DNA from: Aurantiochytrium sp. KH105
Taxonomy: Eukaryota; Sar; Bigyra; Thraustochytrida; Thraustochytriidae
Length of the DNA stretch: 64,000 nucleotides
NCBI GenBank assembly: GCA_003116975.1
Contig: BGKB01000242.1
Span: 124,001 to 188,000, forward strand
Reading direction: 5' to 3'
Shown: positions 49,148 to 59,090 of the stretch, piece by piece
Layout: the number at the start of each line of letters is the position of its first letter
Numbering within the stretch: position 1 is the stretch's first letter
Translations under genes and position numbers: made by a program
Notes under the pieces: model-generated
The model's database searches: none
Told to the model about the DNA's origin: nothing
What the model saw: the letters and a program-made list of their open reading frames with translations, nothing else

Positions 49148-49550
49148 TTTTTTCTCTTTTCCTTTTCCCCAAAACAACAAAAAGTGAGATGCCAATGTCT
49201 TTTTCCTTCGAGTGCATGGAGAGAATGGGCATGCAATATATCCGCGCTCGAATCTATTGCAGATCGCGACATTTTGAGAACCAAGGCCAGAAAACTAGAA
49301 AGCGAACAATCAAAACAAGCAAGCAAGCAAGCAAACAAACAAACAAACAAACAAACAAACAAACAGCTTTTTATTCTTGTTATTTTCGTGGATTCGGAGC
49401 TCGTCATGGCTTAGCAAACAAGACCAAACGACTGGACGGATGGTGTCATCTTTTCTTCTTCTCTTCGAACAGCAGAACTTCTGACAGGGAATGATCAAAT
49501 CAGGTCAGACCGGCTCGACAAGCATTTCGCTCGCCATTTTATACTAGTAG
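49148..49550. other. Convergent 3' region with a CAAA repeat
   Basis: About 400 bases between convergent stops. A CAAG/CAAA repeat runs from about 49314 to 49365. No gene was recognised. Confidence 0.5.
49314..49365. repeat. CAAA tetranucleotide microsatellite
   Basis: CAAG units followed by about eight CAAA units. Confidence 0.85.
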
Positions 49551-50210
49551 CTAGGCCTGGTTCTGCTCTTGTTGTTCCTCTGGTTTCCCACTAGGTTGTG
49601 TATGTTCGGTTCCAGATGACTCTTTCGATACATCTTGACCTTGTTGTTGTTGTTGTTGCTGTTGTTGCTGTTCCCGTTGCTGTTCCTGTTCCTGTTGCTG
49701 TTCCTGTTCCTGTTGCTGTTCCTGTTGCTGCTGTTGCAGTTTCCTCCTCGCGCGGACGTCCGCGACGCCGAGAACGAGAAAGTAGGCAGTGTGGCGAAAG
49801 TAGGCCATCATACGCCTACGCGAGTCGTCGTCGATGCCCGGAGTCTCGGCGAGCGCAATGGCCATGTGCTCGATCCAGCGCTTGGCGCCGGCGTGGGTCA
49901 TGCGAAAATCAACGTGGCGGCCGATGAGCGCAGGATGGCCCTTGCGCTGCGAGTACAGCTGCGGTCCCCCGAACCGCTGCACGAGGAACGTCCATTGGTT
50001 CTCGATGGCCACGGCCTTGTCGCTGGCCGCAAAAATCGACTTGAACCAGGGCGCCGCGTCGTCCTCGAAGACGGCGTTGTAAAAGTTCGTGGAGAGCTGC
50101 TTCAAGGTCTCCTCGCCGAGCCGCTCGTACAGGTTCACCTCGTCGACGGTGAAGGCCTCCTCGAGCGCCACCCCGCTCGCCGCGCACGCCCTCGCCTGCA
50201 CGTTCTGCAT
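49551..50210 (-). CDS. Group II (O-type) truncated hemoglobin with Gln/Glu-rich tail
   Basis: A 219-residue protein. Residues about 25-155 form a 2/2 globin: Tyr B10 in NFYNAVFED (Y44), FGGPQLYSQRKGHP, proximal His H99 in IGRHVDFRM, and Trp G8 in AKRWIEHM (W112), which marks group II. The remaining 60 residues are low complexity, mostly Gln with Glu, encoded by CAG/CAA and CAGGAA repeats (about 49640-49735). Group II globins bind O2 or detoxify NO and peroxide. The start at 50210 is chosen because the open frame upstream (to 50600) overlaps an 18-base tandem repeat and is not globin-like. Divergent from the GST-like gene. Confidence 0.9.
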   Translation of the reverse strand: MQNVQARACAASGVALEEAFTVDEVNLYERLGEETLKQLSTNFYNAVFEDDAAPWFKSIFAASDKAVAIENQWTFLVQRFGGPQLYSQRKGHPALIGRHVDFRMTHAGAKRWIEHMAIALAETPGIDDDSRRRMMAYFRHTAYFLVLGVADVRARRKLQQQQQEQQQEQEQQQEQEQQREQQQQQQQQQQGQDVSKESSGTEHTQPSGKPEEQQEQNQA

Positions 50211-51507
50211 CTCTCTCGCGCGCTCTCCCGCCGTCCGAAGCGTCCCTGGTGCGAGGACAACTCTGTTCGTCTTCTGCAGGGCCGCGCCGTCCCCCGCACC
50301 GCACCCGATATGCGTTGCGCACCCGCGAAAATGCGTTGCGCAGAGAACAGATATTGCGTTGCGCACAGGAAATGCGTTGCGCACAGGAAATGCGTTGCGG
50401 CAGACGGAAGCGTAGGACACCCACCGGACCGGCGGCAGCAGGAAAACACACTCCACGCTGCGCGCCGCAGCGCATCGATCCGGCGGCAGCGGCGACTTCA
50501 GGCGCGCGGGCGCGGGCAGCGCGGCGGGTTTCCCGCCCTTGGAGCGGCGGCGGGCGAGAAGGGGGGGCGAGAGGACTGGCCCCGGCTTGCTTTCGATCAA
50601 GCAGGCGCGAGCGGGCTTGAATAGCTGCGAAGCATCGCCATGGGATGGCTCATCGCTTCAGGAGAGAATGACAAAAAAGAGGCCCGCGCACAGGTCGGCC
50701 CCGGGTCGAGTCGAAGCGGGCGCGAGCCCACTTGCGCTCGCGCTCGGCTCGGCTCGGCTCGGCTCGACTCCACTCCACTCCGCTCGACTCCACCACGAAA
50801 CGAGACGTCCGTCAGCGCAGCGCAGCGCAGAGCGAAGAGGACGACGAGAGCTGCGCTCGCTGCGAGCGGGCGCGGCGTGCGGCGCACCGTGAGCCGCGGC
50901 TTTTCGGGTGCGGCTGCGGCTCGCGGCGGCCAGCCGGGAGAGATTGGCTGGAAGCGCGGCGCGGCGGGGTGTGCGCGCGTGCAGGAATTGGAGCGCACGC
51001 TCGACTTCACATCACCATCGCTCATGGCAGGCAGGCAGGCACGCACGCAGGCCGGGGGCGCGGGATCTGGGGGAGAACAGTGAAAATGAAGGGTGGAGCG
51101 TGCTGGGAAAAGATGGCGGGGCCGGGGTCCTAGGAGGAAGGGATCGAATCATGCATGCGTGCGGCGCGCGCGAACGATCTGGTTATCGATTGACGTTATC
51201 GATCGCGAGGGTGCAGGACGGAGAGGAACGCGCAAGCAGTGCATTTGGACGCGGGGTTTCGGGCATGCAGTTCCGAATTAGGGAGAGAATAACAAACAGG
51301 GTCCGTCCCGTCCCGTCCTGGCCCGGCCCGCCTCGTCCCGTCCCGTCCTGTCCCATTCACCCATTCGTTCATTGCTCATCCCTTCGTCCGTTCATTTACT
51401 CATTCCAGCAGTTTCGCCCTCGTTGTCGTCGTTGTTGTTGTTTTTGTTGTCGTTGCTGTCGTTGTTGCCGCCGTAGTCGTCGATTGCGCGCAAGACGAGC
51501 AATCGCC
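50211..51507. promoter_or_regulatory. Divergent region between hemoglobin and GST-like genes, repeat-rich
   Basis: 1.3 kb. It holds an 18-base tandem repeat (50331-50405), GCTCG arrays (about 50740-50790) and CGTCC/CGTCCTG arrays (about 51302-51357). Long plus-strand open frames run through here but show no motif. Confidence 0.45.
50331..50405. repeat. 18-base tandem repeat upstream of hemoglobin gene
   Basis: About four units of TGCGTTGCGCACAGGAAA, two of them perfect, the others varied or truncated. Located 120-195 bases upstream of the chosen hemoglobin start. Confidence 0.85.
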
Positions 51508-52407
51508 ATGACCAAGATGGTAGGGCGCGAGACGACGGCGGCGGCGACGACGACGCTGATCCCGGCAGGCGTGGAGATGATGTCAATCGAGGACCGTCTT
51601 GCTCTTTTCCGGAAACGCGTGCGCCCACTTGGGCGTTGGGGCCGGGGAGCGCTGCAAGAGAAAACGTGGCGAGAATTCGACTATGCGCTCGGACCAGGAA
51701 AACCTGAGATGAAGGCAAAGAACTCCAAACCCAGCGGCACGGAGCCATGTGTATACGACGATGAGACCGCGCTCATCGAGGCCCTGCAGTGCGCAATGTT
51801 CGTGAACGAGAAGACTGCAGACCCCGGCATCAGGCTCGTGCCGGATGACGACGAGGACGGCGCCCAGCTAGAGGAAACCATCGACCTCTGGAACGGCTTG
51901 TGCGTGCCGCTGCTGTATCGTCTCTTGATGAACCAGGACACGAAAGAGGACGCGAAAATTGTGCGAGACCTTTGCGCTGCTCTACGAAGAGTAGACGCCC
52001 TCTTTGAGGCCCAAAGTTTCGAAGGGCCTTATTTCCTCGGAGACAGACTGTCGCTTGCAGATATCATCGTCGCGCCACTACTGGACCGCTTCGCGGCGAC
52101 TTTGCCATATTACCGCGGATTTGACATGTTTGCGCCGGCGCCGCGACTTGCCAAACTTTACGAGGCCGTTAAGTTGCGCCCAGCCTTTGCAGATACGATG
52201 CGTGGACCCAATTATTACGTACGCAAATACAAGAGCTACGCCAAAGTTGAGCGCATTGTCCCCGACGAGATCTCCGCAAATATGCAAGAGCATACGATAC
52301 TTGGGTCGACGACGCGCAGCATAATCTTTCGCATGAATCCGACCAGATTTCGAGGAAAATCCCTATCCCGGAGGTCGGTCGGCCTCAACCTGTTAACTCT
52401 CAAATGA
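51508..52407 (+). CDS. Glutathione S-transferase C-terminal-domain protein
   Basis: A 299-residue protein starting at 51508 (MTKMVGRETT). Residues about 85-240 match the all-helical GST C-terminal domain: ALIEALQCAMFVNEK, then LCAALRRVDALFEAQSF, GPYFLGDRLSLADIIVAPLLDRF with the N-capping S/T-x-x-D motif, and a conserved 'RLAKLYEAVKLRPAF' helix. The first 80 residues do not show a convincing thioredoxin fold (no cis-Pro 'VP' motif seen), so the N-terminal domain is either very divergent or on an upstream exon I cannot place. The last 60 residues are unusual for GSTs. Glutathione use is unproven. Confidence 0.75.
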   Translation: MTKMVGRETTAAATTTLIPAGVEMMSIEDRLALFRKRVRPLGRWGRGALQEKTWREFDYALGPGKPEMKAKNSKPSGTEPCVYDDETALIEALQCAMFVNEKTADPGIRLVPDDDEDGAQLEETIDLWNGLCVPLLYRLLMNQDTKEDAKIVRDLCAALRRVDALFEAQSFEGPYFLGDRLSLADIIVAPLLDRFAATLPYYRGFDMFAPAPRLAKLYEAVKLRPAFADTMRGPNYYVRKYKSYAKVERIVPDEISANMQEHTILGSTTRSIIFRMNPTRFRGKSLSRRSVGLNLLTLK

Positions 52408-52996
52408 AGCGACCAAGCAATTTTCGTGAAGCTTGTCTTCACCAAGAGCAGTGCGTCTGATTGACTTTCGAGCTAAATTGTAAATGTTGTGAACCCCCAT
52501 GAATGCCGAGATACCTTTGCCGAAAAGCACACAATGCATCTGATTTTGACCATGTCTTGCGTTTGAGCTCTGGCGTCTGGTCGTTTTGACCTTGTGACAC
52601 ATTCCAGCCTCGTCCTGGAAGGCTTGCTCGCAATTTGCGGAATTCCGATTGTGTACGATAAGTGGACCCGGTATTACGGGACCTTCCAGGCTGTGCAAGC
52701 GTGTGCGGTAATCGCCATCAATAACGAAACTAGCGTACGTGAGCGTGTTGCTTCGCGCGCCTGCAGGCTCGCCCACCTGCTCGCTTGCTGCGGCGACGGC
52801 GCGATGGCCCCTGCGACGTTGATGAGACTGGCTGCGTGCCGCGCGCGATCGCTCCGCAAAAGGGAGAAACACGAAAACTGACCGCCTCGGGCCGACGGCC
52901 CATGCACACCTTTCTTTCTACAGCAGCAACAACACGCACGAGGAAACAACTCAGCACCGCAGAGCACAGCACAGGTCAGCGCAGTTCAAAGAAAAG
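52408..52996. other. Intergenic region upstream of ATX1
   Basis: 589 bases. A 159-codon minus-strand frame crosses it but shows no family motif. No supported gene. Confidence 0.45.
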
Positions 52997-53358
52997 ATGC
53001 CCGAGACGACCTTTAACGTGGAAATGTCGTGCGGCGGCTGCAGCGGCGCCTGTACCCGTATCCTCAAGAAGATTGATGGTAAGTAGCTTTCACGCTTCCG
53101 CGTTGCACGCACGCACGCACGCACGCGCCCCCTTCTCAGTCAAGAGAAGCTTGGAAGGCGGGCACCGGGTTGTACGAAGGGCCTGTTGACTTACGATTCG
53201 ATACATTTTTTCTGAGATTAGGTGTGGAGGAGGTCGATGCTAGCCTCGAGGATCAGAAGATCACCGTTCAGCACGATAGCTCCGTGACCGCGGACACCAT
53301 GTTGGAGGCTCTCCAAAAGTGGGCCCAAAGCTCCGGCAAGAAGGTTTCCAAGGCCTAA
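52997..53358 (+). CDS. ATX1: ATX1/ATOX1 copper metallochaperone (one intron)
   Basis: A 72-residue heavy-metal-associated domain protein. Exon 1 is 52997-53078, the intron 53079-53221 (GTAAGT donor, ATTAG acceptor), and exon 2 is 53222-53358. The product begins MPETTFNVEMSCGGCSGAC, with the copper-binding MxCxxC motif at the usual place, then TRILKKIDG, VEEVDASLEDQKITV and the final helix MLEALQKWAQSSGKK. It delivers Cu(I) to a secretory-pathway P-type ATPase. Length is standard for the family. The intron contains a CGCA repeat. A decayed copy of exon 2 lies 150 bases downstream, and an 8-base inverted repeat (53396-53413) follows the stop. Confidence 0.95.
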
Positions 53359-53395
53359 TATGACCTAGCGACGAACGCATGCACCACCATTACGA

Positions 53396-53413
53396 CCTCG
53401 AATTGATTCGAGG
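53396..53413. repeat. 8-base inverted repeat after ATX1 stop
   Basis: CCTCGAAT, two bases, ATTCGAGG. A tight hairpin is unlikely with a two-base loop, so this is better seen as a DNA palindrome. Confidence 0.6.
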
Positions 53414-53507
53414 ATGATGCATAAAAGTAAACACGTCAAAGCAACTAAGGCATTTTCAATCGTTTTCTCTATCGTGGCCATGCAGCAGATGAAAATAAAG
53501 GACATTC

Positions 53508-53612
53508 CTTGATCAGAAAATCACTGTTGAGTTTAGCATGAGACCTACGTAATCGCGGATATTGTGCTAGAGGCTCTTCAAAAGAGGATCCAAAGCTTCG
53601 GCAAAAAGATAT
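53508..53612 (+). pseudogene. Decayed duplicate of ATX1 exon 2
   Basis: About 105 bases align with 53249-53350 of the ATX1 gene: GATCAGAAAATCACTGTTGAG against GATCAGAAGATCACCGTTCAG, and AGAGGCTCTTCAAAAG.GG..CCAAAGC.TCGGCAA.AAG at the end. The copy has in-frame TAA and TAG and at least one indel, and no exon 1. It is a local duplication that has lost function. Confidence 0.8.
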
Positions 53613-53749
53613 GGTATCGATACCAGAACTGAAGCGAGGCCAAGCACTTTCAAGAAAGAGGGCATGCTCCATTACTTTATTGGTCTCAAACGATCTCATG
53701 ATCTGTTATTTTCTTTCAACAGCTACGAGACTCTACAAGGAAGCTCACC

Positions 53750-54569
53750 TCATTTTATCAGCTGCTGACAAATTTGATGCATAAGACGTCCGAGCTCAGC
53801 AGGCTCATTTGCATTGACTTCTAAAACGCTAACGTCACGCGGCACGTCCATTTCGTAGCGAATGTCAGACTCTTTGAGAGGCTCGATATTGGTCCGAGGA
53901 AGATTCCGCGAGGTAGAATCTGAAGGATCGACATCGCTGCGATGCTGCTGCGTGGCGGTTCGAACTTGCGACGAAGTTCGTTTGATATTGTCCAGTATGA
54001 TAACTTCGGCGTCCAAGAGGTCGACTTCGTGCAGAACTTTGTGAAGCTCTACCTTGGCCTCGGGAAGACGAGCTCGATCTGTGGCATCCACGACAAAAAG
54101 AACGACATTCGGTCGTAGGCTCTTGTAAAAATGCCTCCATAGGGGCCGTAGCTGCACACGATTCCGCCAAGAATGTCGCATCAAACGTCAGAGACATCAG
54201 TGATTCGAAAAGATCGCGAGCAATAGCGACGCTTCAGGATCGACGCACATATAATTTACCTGCGAGGTCGAAAATGTGAAATTGAAACTTTGTGCGATTG
54301 TAGACTTGCTCGATTACATGATAATTGTACCCTGTCGACGACTTAGTGAGCTCTTGTCCTGGTGGAGCGAAACGACTTCACGCCATCGACTTTGGCGTAG
54401 AATCGTTTCGTTTGGTTGTATACAACGCAGACGAGGCGCCATATGGCAACGTACCAACTGTTGGAGAAGAGTCGCTAGGTTTGGCCGCGAGGTTGAAGAG
54501 AAAAGTCGTCTTGCCCGCACCGTCGAGCCCCACGAGCACCACGCTGTATCTCGACCTCGCGGCGCCCAT
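53750..54569 (-). CDS. Divergent Arf/Arl-family small GTPase (two introns)
   Basis: Spliced product of 199 residues. Exon 1 is 54455-54569, exon 2 54249-54331, exon 3 53750-54151. Donors are GTACGT and GTGCGT; acceptors are CGACAG and GTGCAG. Phases close exactly. It starts MGAARS, an N-myristoylation motif like other Arfs. G1 is GLDGAGKTT (14-22), switch I has SPTVG, and G3 is FDLAGKLYLRPLWRHFY, which aligns without gaps to the Arf 'DVGGQ.KIRPLW' segment. The catalytic Gln is K64, and the NKxD base-recognition motif is degenerate (ILDNIKR), followed by a 25-residue polar insert. It may bind GTP constitutively or be losing function. Confidence 0.75.
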
Positions 54570-55450
54570 GTCCCCGTTATATCGCGGGAGCGCGCCGAAT
54601 CACCCGCCCTCCCGCGCCCGGCTCCCGCCGTCAAACGAACGTGTCGGCACGTGTCGAGGAGTTCGAGGTTTGCCCGCGATTTTGGCGGCTTGTTGGCCTT
54701 CTTTCCGTCACTGCAAGAAGACATCTGCCGTGTCGGAACGCTCAGCTGGCCAAGCAGCCTCAGTCTGGATCAGTTCATTCACAGACGCGGGCCAGCAGCG
54801 GCGAACGTCATGACGGCCTCCTAGATATTCGAGCTCTCGTGCGCGCGCACAAGACGATCGAGCTGGTGTCGCTAAAATGCGGAATCGCGAGCTAGACGGC
54901 GCGGTCCCTGGAATCGGGACGGTACCGGCTGTGTCGACCCGAATAAAGTGATCAATCGAAATCCATACGAGAAAGCGCGCAGAGCTTGACCATTGCGCGC
55001 GCGCTGGCGCGGCGCAGGGGCTAGCTGGCGCGCGAGGAGAGGCGCGGCGAAGAGAACGGGCACGCTCGCCCCTGCGCGGGCGTGCTCTTGCCTGCTTCGC
55101 GGTTTGGTGGAAGGCTTCCGCGACGACACTTGAGGCGCAAGTGCGCAGAGCCCGAGGGGGCCAAGGCGGGCAGCGAGTCCGCTTCCGTGCCGCCCGGGAG
55201 GAACTCCCTCGTTCGAGAGGCGACAAGGACGACGAGGGTTGACCGCTGCGGACGCTAGCGCGAGCTCGCGACAATCGTCTTTGCCCGCCCGCAAGATTGC
55301 CCGCGACGTAAGGGCAAGGAGCGAGTCTGACAGACCCTTTTTCGTCGTCCAACTCTGGAAAGATACGAGCACGAGCGCGCCTAGATTCTCGAGGTCTAGA
55401 GTATCACACGACATCTGCAGCAAAGCGACGACACACGCCAAGTAGCCAGC
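54570..55450. promoter_or_regulatory. Divergent region between Arl-like and RNF10-like genes
   Basis: 881 bases. Long minus-strand frames here show no family motif. Expected to hold both promoters. Confidence 0.4.
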
Positions 55451-57583
55451 ATGAGTCGCAAGGCCGAAGCGAGAGGCATGCTCCCTCGGGGCGGAAACGT
55501 CTGCGACTACGAGTATTATGACGATGTTCAAGTCGAGTTGCATGATGATGCAGACAATTCGCGAGGCGGCGGCGGCGGCGGCGGCGGAGGAGGAGGAGGA
55601 GGAGGCCGAAATGCACAGGGGCCGCCAACATCGCAGCAGCAGCAACAGCAGACACAGAACTCGCGAAACGGCAACAGACAACAACACCAACAACAACAGC
55701 GAAGGAATAAGCAGCGTCGAGGCCACGGCCAGCATCAGCGCAATCGACGAACAGGGGGCTCGAATGGAGCGGGCTACGGGGCAATATCCCTCGCATTTAC
55801 GCGCGAGGACTTTGTCAAGGCAAATTTTGGCTTCTGCTTACACCCGCAAACGACATCTTCCTCTCTGCGTGGACAAGACTCCCTCGAGTGGGACGAGGTC
55901 GAGTCTGTCTCGGTGAAGTCAGACGAGCCCGTGGTGTGCCCCCTGTGCTTGGACCAGGTACGCGCCCCGCGAATTACCACATGCGGACACATTTTTTGCT
56001 GCGTGTGCATGTACCGCCTCTTTATGCATGCATCCAATACCTGGGAACATTGTCCCCTGTGCCAATCCTTCATTTGCGAAAAGGATTTACGCCGCATCTC
56101 AAGCATCGAGATTATCCCCAAGGTTGCCGTCGGCGACCAGATAGACTTGATCCTCTTGACACGACCGCGCGCTGGCATTGTACCCGTCGCCCTCGAGAGT
56201 AAAGGTGGTGACTTTGCGCAGCGCCGACTACCCTCTGTTCACACTCGGCGTGCCACCTTTTCGCGATTCGCCATTGAGACAAAGGAGAATGTCACTCGTG
56301 TAGGCGAGCGTGATTTGAACGATTTGCGCTACCTCATGAACGAGGCGCAGGCCTTCAATGACTCCTTTGGATCCGAGCTCATCAAGCGCGCGTACGCCAA
56401 CGTCAGTGGTACTATGCAGCGGTGGGCAGCACCTAAAGCGCAAGAATCCTCGCATGACTCGCGCTCCACTGTGCCAATACCTCGGGCCGGGGCAAACGCG
56501 GCCACGGGTTCGTCAAGTGCTAGCACAACAGGTGGGCGGCGTGGCGGCGGCGGCGGTGGCGGGAGCTCGGCGGTAGGCAAGCTTGACCAGCCCGAGGAAG
56601 ACGTTCAATTTTATCAAATTGCCGACGCTCGTTACGTTTTCCTGGACTCCTTTGTCGTCAAGTGTCTCGCGCATCAGTTTGGCGCGGACAAGACCCAGTT
56701 TCCACCCCGACTTGAAAAGGTTCGCGTGGTGAATGTAGAGAATATTGTCCTCACGCCCGAGGTGGTCAAACGCAACTCGTACCTCGTGCACGTCCCCATT
56801 CATGCAAACCTGTACCTTGTGGAGATTGACCTGCAAGAGATTCTTTCTGCGGAAACCTTGGAAGTTTTTCGCGAGGAAATCGCCAGTCGTGCACGCCGCC
56901 GCGCGGCAAAGCTCAAGGCGGAACGACGCCATGAGAAGCAGCTCGGTGAAAAGCTCAAGCGTATGAGTCTGCGCGGGCCACTTGAGAGCAATCTTGGTTA
57001 CAGCATCGACTACCGTCAGTACATGGAGCAGCGCAAGCGTCAGGAGGAACAGATTCAGCGCGAGCTTGCGCACGCCTTTGAAGCATCTCTCACGGGCGAT
57101 ATGGTATCAGAAGAAGAGATCAATGCTATGCTCGATTCAGCAAGCGCGCAGCAGTCGAATGGGATCTGGGGATCGGCGCCGCAGCATATTGGATCCTTCG
57201 CCTCGATTGTCAATAGCCAAAGCCACTTCCCGGAACTGTCTTCGTCTCCGCCGACGACGAATCTCTCAACGTCTCCGCAGTCGTCCTACTCTTTGTCGTC
57301 TTCGCCGGGCGCTGGCAACGGATTGTCGTCAACAGCGTCAAAGACTGGCTGGGCGACACTTTCGGCGCCCAAGCCTCCCACAACGTCGCAGCACGCGCGG
57401 ACCCTAGTGCCGGGTGGACTTGCTCCTGGAACTGGGGCAACGTCGGCGGAGAGTGGCCCATCGCAAGCTCCGCAAGGCGCGCAAGGGGCCACCTCTCAGG
57501 AAGCTCGTTCAAAGGGCAAGAACAAGTCCAAGAACAACAAGAAGGCCGTGCTTTTGAGCACGGCAGGTCGTCGTGGCCGTTGA
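55451..57583 (+). CDS. RING-finger E3 ubiquitin ligase, RNF10-like
   Basis: A 710-residue protein colinear with RNF10. The N-terminal region is basic and low complexity (poly-Gly from GGC/GGA codons, then Gln/Arg). [13 protein letters not shown] precedes a C3HC4 RING at about 163-207 ([20 protein letters not shown] to HCPLC), then [10 protein letters not shown]. The downstream block [40 protein letters not shown] and [20 protein letters not shown] matches the conserved RNF10 C-terminal part. In animals RNF10 ubiquitinates 40S ribosomal proteins during stalled initiation. The C-terminal 150 residues are Ser/Gln-rich, ending in a Lys-rich tail ([13 protein letters not shown]). Confidence 0.9.
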   Translation: MSRKAEARGMLPRGGNVCDYEYYDDVQVELHDDADNSRGGGGGGGGGGGGGGRNAQGPPTSQQQQQQTQNSRNGNRQQHQQQQRRNKQRRGHGQHQRNRRTGGSNGAGYGAISLAFTREDFVKANFGFCLHPQTTSSSLRGQDSLEWDEVESVSVKSDEPVVCPLCLDQVRAPRITTCGHIFCCVCMYRLFMHASNTWEHCPLCQSFICEKDLRRISSIEIIPKVAVGDQIDLILLTRPRAGIVPVALESKGGDFAQRRLPSVHTRRATFSRFAIETKENVTRVGERDLNDLRYLMNEAQAFNDSFGSELIKRAYANVSGTMQRWAAPKAQESSHDSRSTVPIPRAGANAATGSSSASTTGGRRGGGGGGGSSAVGKLDQPEEDVQFYQIADARYVFLDSFVVKCLAHQFGADKTQFPPRLEKVRVVNVENIVLTPEVVKRNSYLVHVPIHANLYLVEIDLQEILSAETLEVFREEIASRARRRAAKLKAERRHEKQLGEKLKRMSLRGPLESNLGYSIDYRQYMEQRKRQEEQIQRELAHAFEASLTGDMVSEEEINAMLDSASAQQSNGIWGSAPQHIGSFASIVNSQSHFPELSSSPPTTNLSTSPQSSYSLSSSPGAGNGLSSTASKTGWATLSAPKPPTTSQHARTLVPGGLAPGTGATSAESGPSQAPQGAQGATSQEARSKGKNKSKNNKKAVLLSTAGRRGR

Positions 57584-58253
57584 CTGCTGGGTCGATGGCC
57601 ATGCACCCAATCATTTATCCATCCATCCATCCATCCATCCATCCATCCATCCATCCATCCATCCATCCATCCATCCATTCATCAACACACACGTGCACGA
57701 CGCGCTCTTGTCCTTCTCTTTTTCTTTTTAACCATGGTTTAGAGTGTGTACATTTTCTTCTTTACCCTTCGCCTCCTGCTTGTCGTTTTGGTGCGATGGG
57801 GAATAGCGTCGCTTCCTTTTGCAAAAGAAGATTTGTCTATTTGAGGCGCAATTGAAATAGGAGAAGAAGCGTGGGGAACACAATTGTGGGTCTAGATCAA
57901 ATCTGTTGATGAATGAGCGTGTTGGATATTATACGCCTCTTGAAGTTGTGTGCACGTGACTTGATTTCTGGTTTCTAGCAGCAGCGGCGGCAGCAGCAGC
58001 AGTGGTGGGGCAGTGGCAGTGGCAGTGGCAAAAGTGCTTGCGAGTGCGCCAGTTCGTCTCGGGTCGAGCGTCGGAGAGCAATGTATTGATTGATACGCGC
58101 TCCTGCACGAGCTCTTCCGTCCCTTCGAAACGCTTGCACGCTCGCTAGCCTACTGTTCGCATTGTCTGATCATCAAAGCGTCCCAAGGCAGAACAGAACC
58201 CAGCGATAGATTCGCTCTACATTTCGTCTTGGTCTTGTCTGATCGAACAGCGA
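57584..58253. other. Convergent 3' region with an ATCC repeat
   Basis: 670 bases between convergent stops. Contains an ATCC microsatellite (57617-57678) and CAG/TGGCAG units (about 57978-58030). No gene was recognised. Confidence 0.5.
57617..57678. repeat. ATCC tetranucleotide microsatellite
   Basis: About fifteen perfect ATCC units directly downstream of the RNF10-like stop. Confidence 0.95.
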
Positions 58254-59090
58254 TTACTCGCCATCTTCGTCGTCGTCATCGTCCACTTTACGCTTCTTTT
58301 GTGTATGTGCCGCATCGTCGTCGTCGTCTTCATCGTCGTCGTCGTCGCCACCGTCGTCGTTGTCGTCGTCGTCGCCGCCATCATCATCGTCATCGTCGCC
58401 GCCGTCGTCATTATCGTTGTCATCCTCTTCCTCTTCCTCATCATCGTTGTCGTTGTTGGCGTTGCCACCTCCTGCTCCATCATCTTCATCGTCTTCGTCG
58501 TCGTCGCCATCGTCGTCATCACCATCGACGTTGTCGTTACCTTCTTCGCCATCGAAATCTTCGTCATCCTCATCATCCTCGTCGTTGTTGAAGTCTTGCT
58601 GAACGAGCGACTTCAAGCCGAGCTCCTCCTCTCCGTCATCATCATCGCCATCTTCATCTTCATCTTCATCCTCTTCTTCGTCGTCATCATTTCCGTTATT
58701 ATTCTCCTCCCCGTCGTCGTCGTTGTCGTCGTCGTCGTCGCCGCCGTCCTCATCGTCCTCATTGTCATCGTTGCCGACCTGCCCCGCACCTTCTTCGTCA
58801 TTTCCATCACCGTCGTCTTCCTCATTTTCCTCCTCCTCCTCCTCCTCATCGTCATCATCGTCGTCGTCGTCGTCTCCTCCGGCATTCACGTTGTCGTCAT
58901 CGTCATCGGCGCCGTCGTCGTTGTCGTTGTCCTCGTCGTCCCCCTCTTCCTCCTCCTCTTCGTCGTCATCGGCCTTCGGGTCGCCGCTGTTCTCCTCCTC
59001 CTCCTCGTCGCCGTCCTCCTCGACGCCCACGTCGCCGTCCTCCCGCTCCTCCTCCTCCTCCTCCACGCGGTCCTCCTCGTTGTCGCTCAT
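58254..59090 (-). CDS. Highly acidic nuclear protein resembling an ANP32-type tail
   Basis: A 278-residue protein, mostly Asp and Glu with some Gly and Asn. The start at 59090 (MSDNEEDRVEE) is preceded by a non-acidic GC-rich frame. Two non-acidic islands interrupt it: EEELGLKSLVQQDFN in the middle and AAHTQKKRKVDDD near the end, where KKRKV is a classical nuclear localisation signal. The order acidic tract, 'E-V/L-G-L-x-x-L' island, acidic tract, KRKR-like signal, acidic end recalls the C-terminal low-complexity region of ANP32 histone chaperones, but the leucine-rich repeats are absent. Histone or basic-protein binding is an inference. The opposite strand shows a Val/Ile-rich shadow frame. 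Confidence 0.75.
   Translation of the reverse strand: MSDNEEDRVEEEEEEREDGDVGVEEDGDEEEEENSGDPKADDDEEEEEEGDDEDNDNDDGADDDDDNVNAGGDDDDDDDDDEEEEEEENEEDDGDGNDEEGAGQVGNDDNEDDEDGGDDDDDNDDDGEENNNGNDDDEEEDEDEDEDGDDDDGEEELGLKSLVQQDFNNDEDDEDDEDFDGEEGNDNVDGDDDDGDDDEDDEDDGAGGGNANNDNDDEEEEEDDNDNDDGGDDDDDDGGDDDDNDDGGDDDDDEDDDDDAAHTQKKRKVDDDDDEDGE

Noticed and set aside
50331-50405. Possible CRISPR-like array
   Set aside because: Units are contiguous with no unique spacers, in a eukaryotic promoter; simple tandem repeat.
49635-50624. 329-codon plus-strand frame starting with poly-Leu
   Set aside because: Antisense of the hemoglobin gene and its Gln repeat; no motif.
52393-52872. 159-codon minus-strand frame between GST-like and ATX1 genes
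   Set aside because: No recognisable motif and no consistent codon bias; insufficient support.
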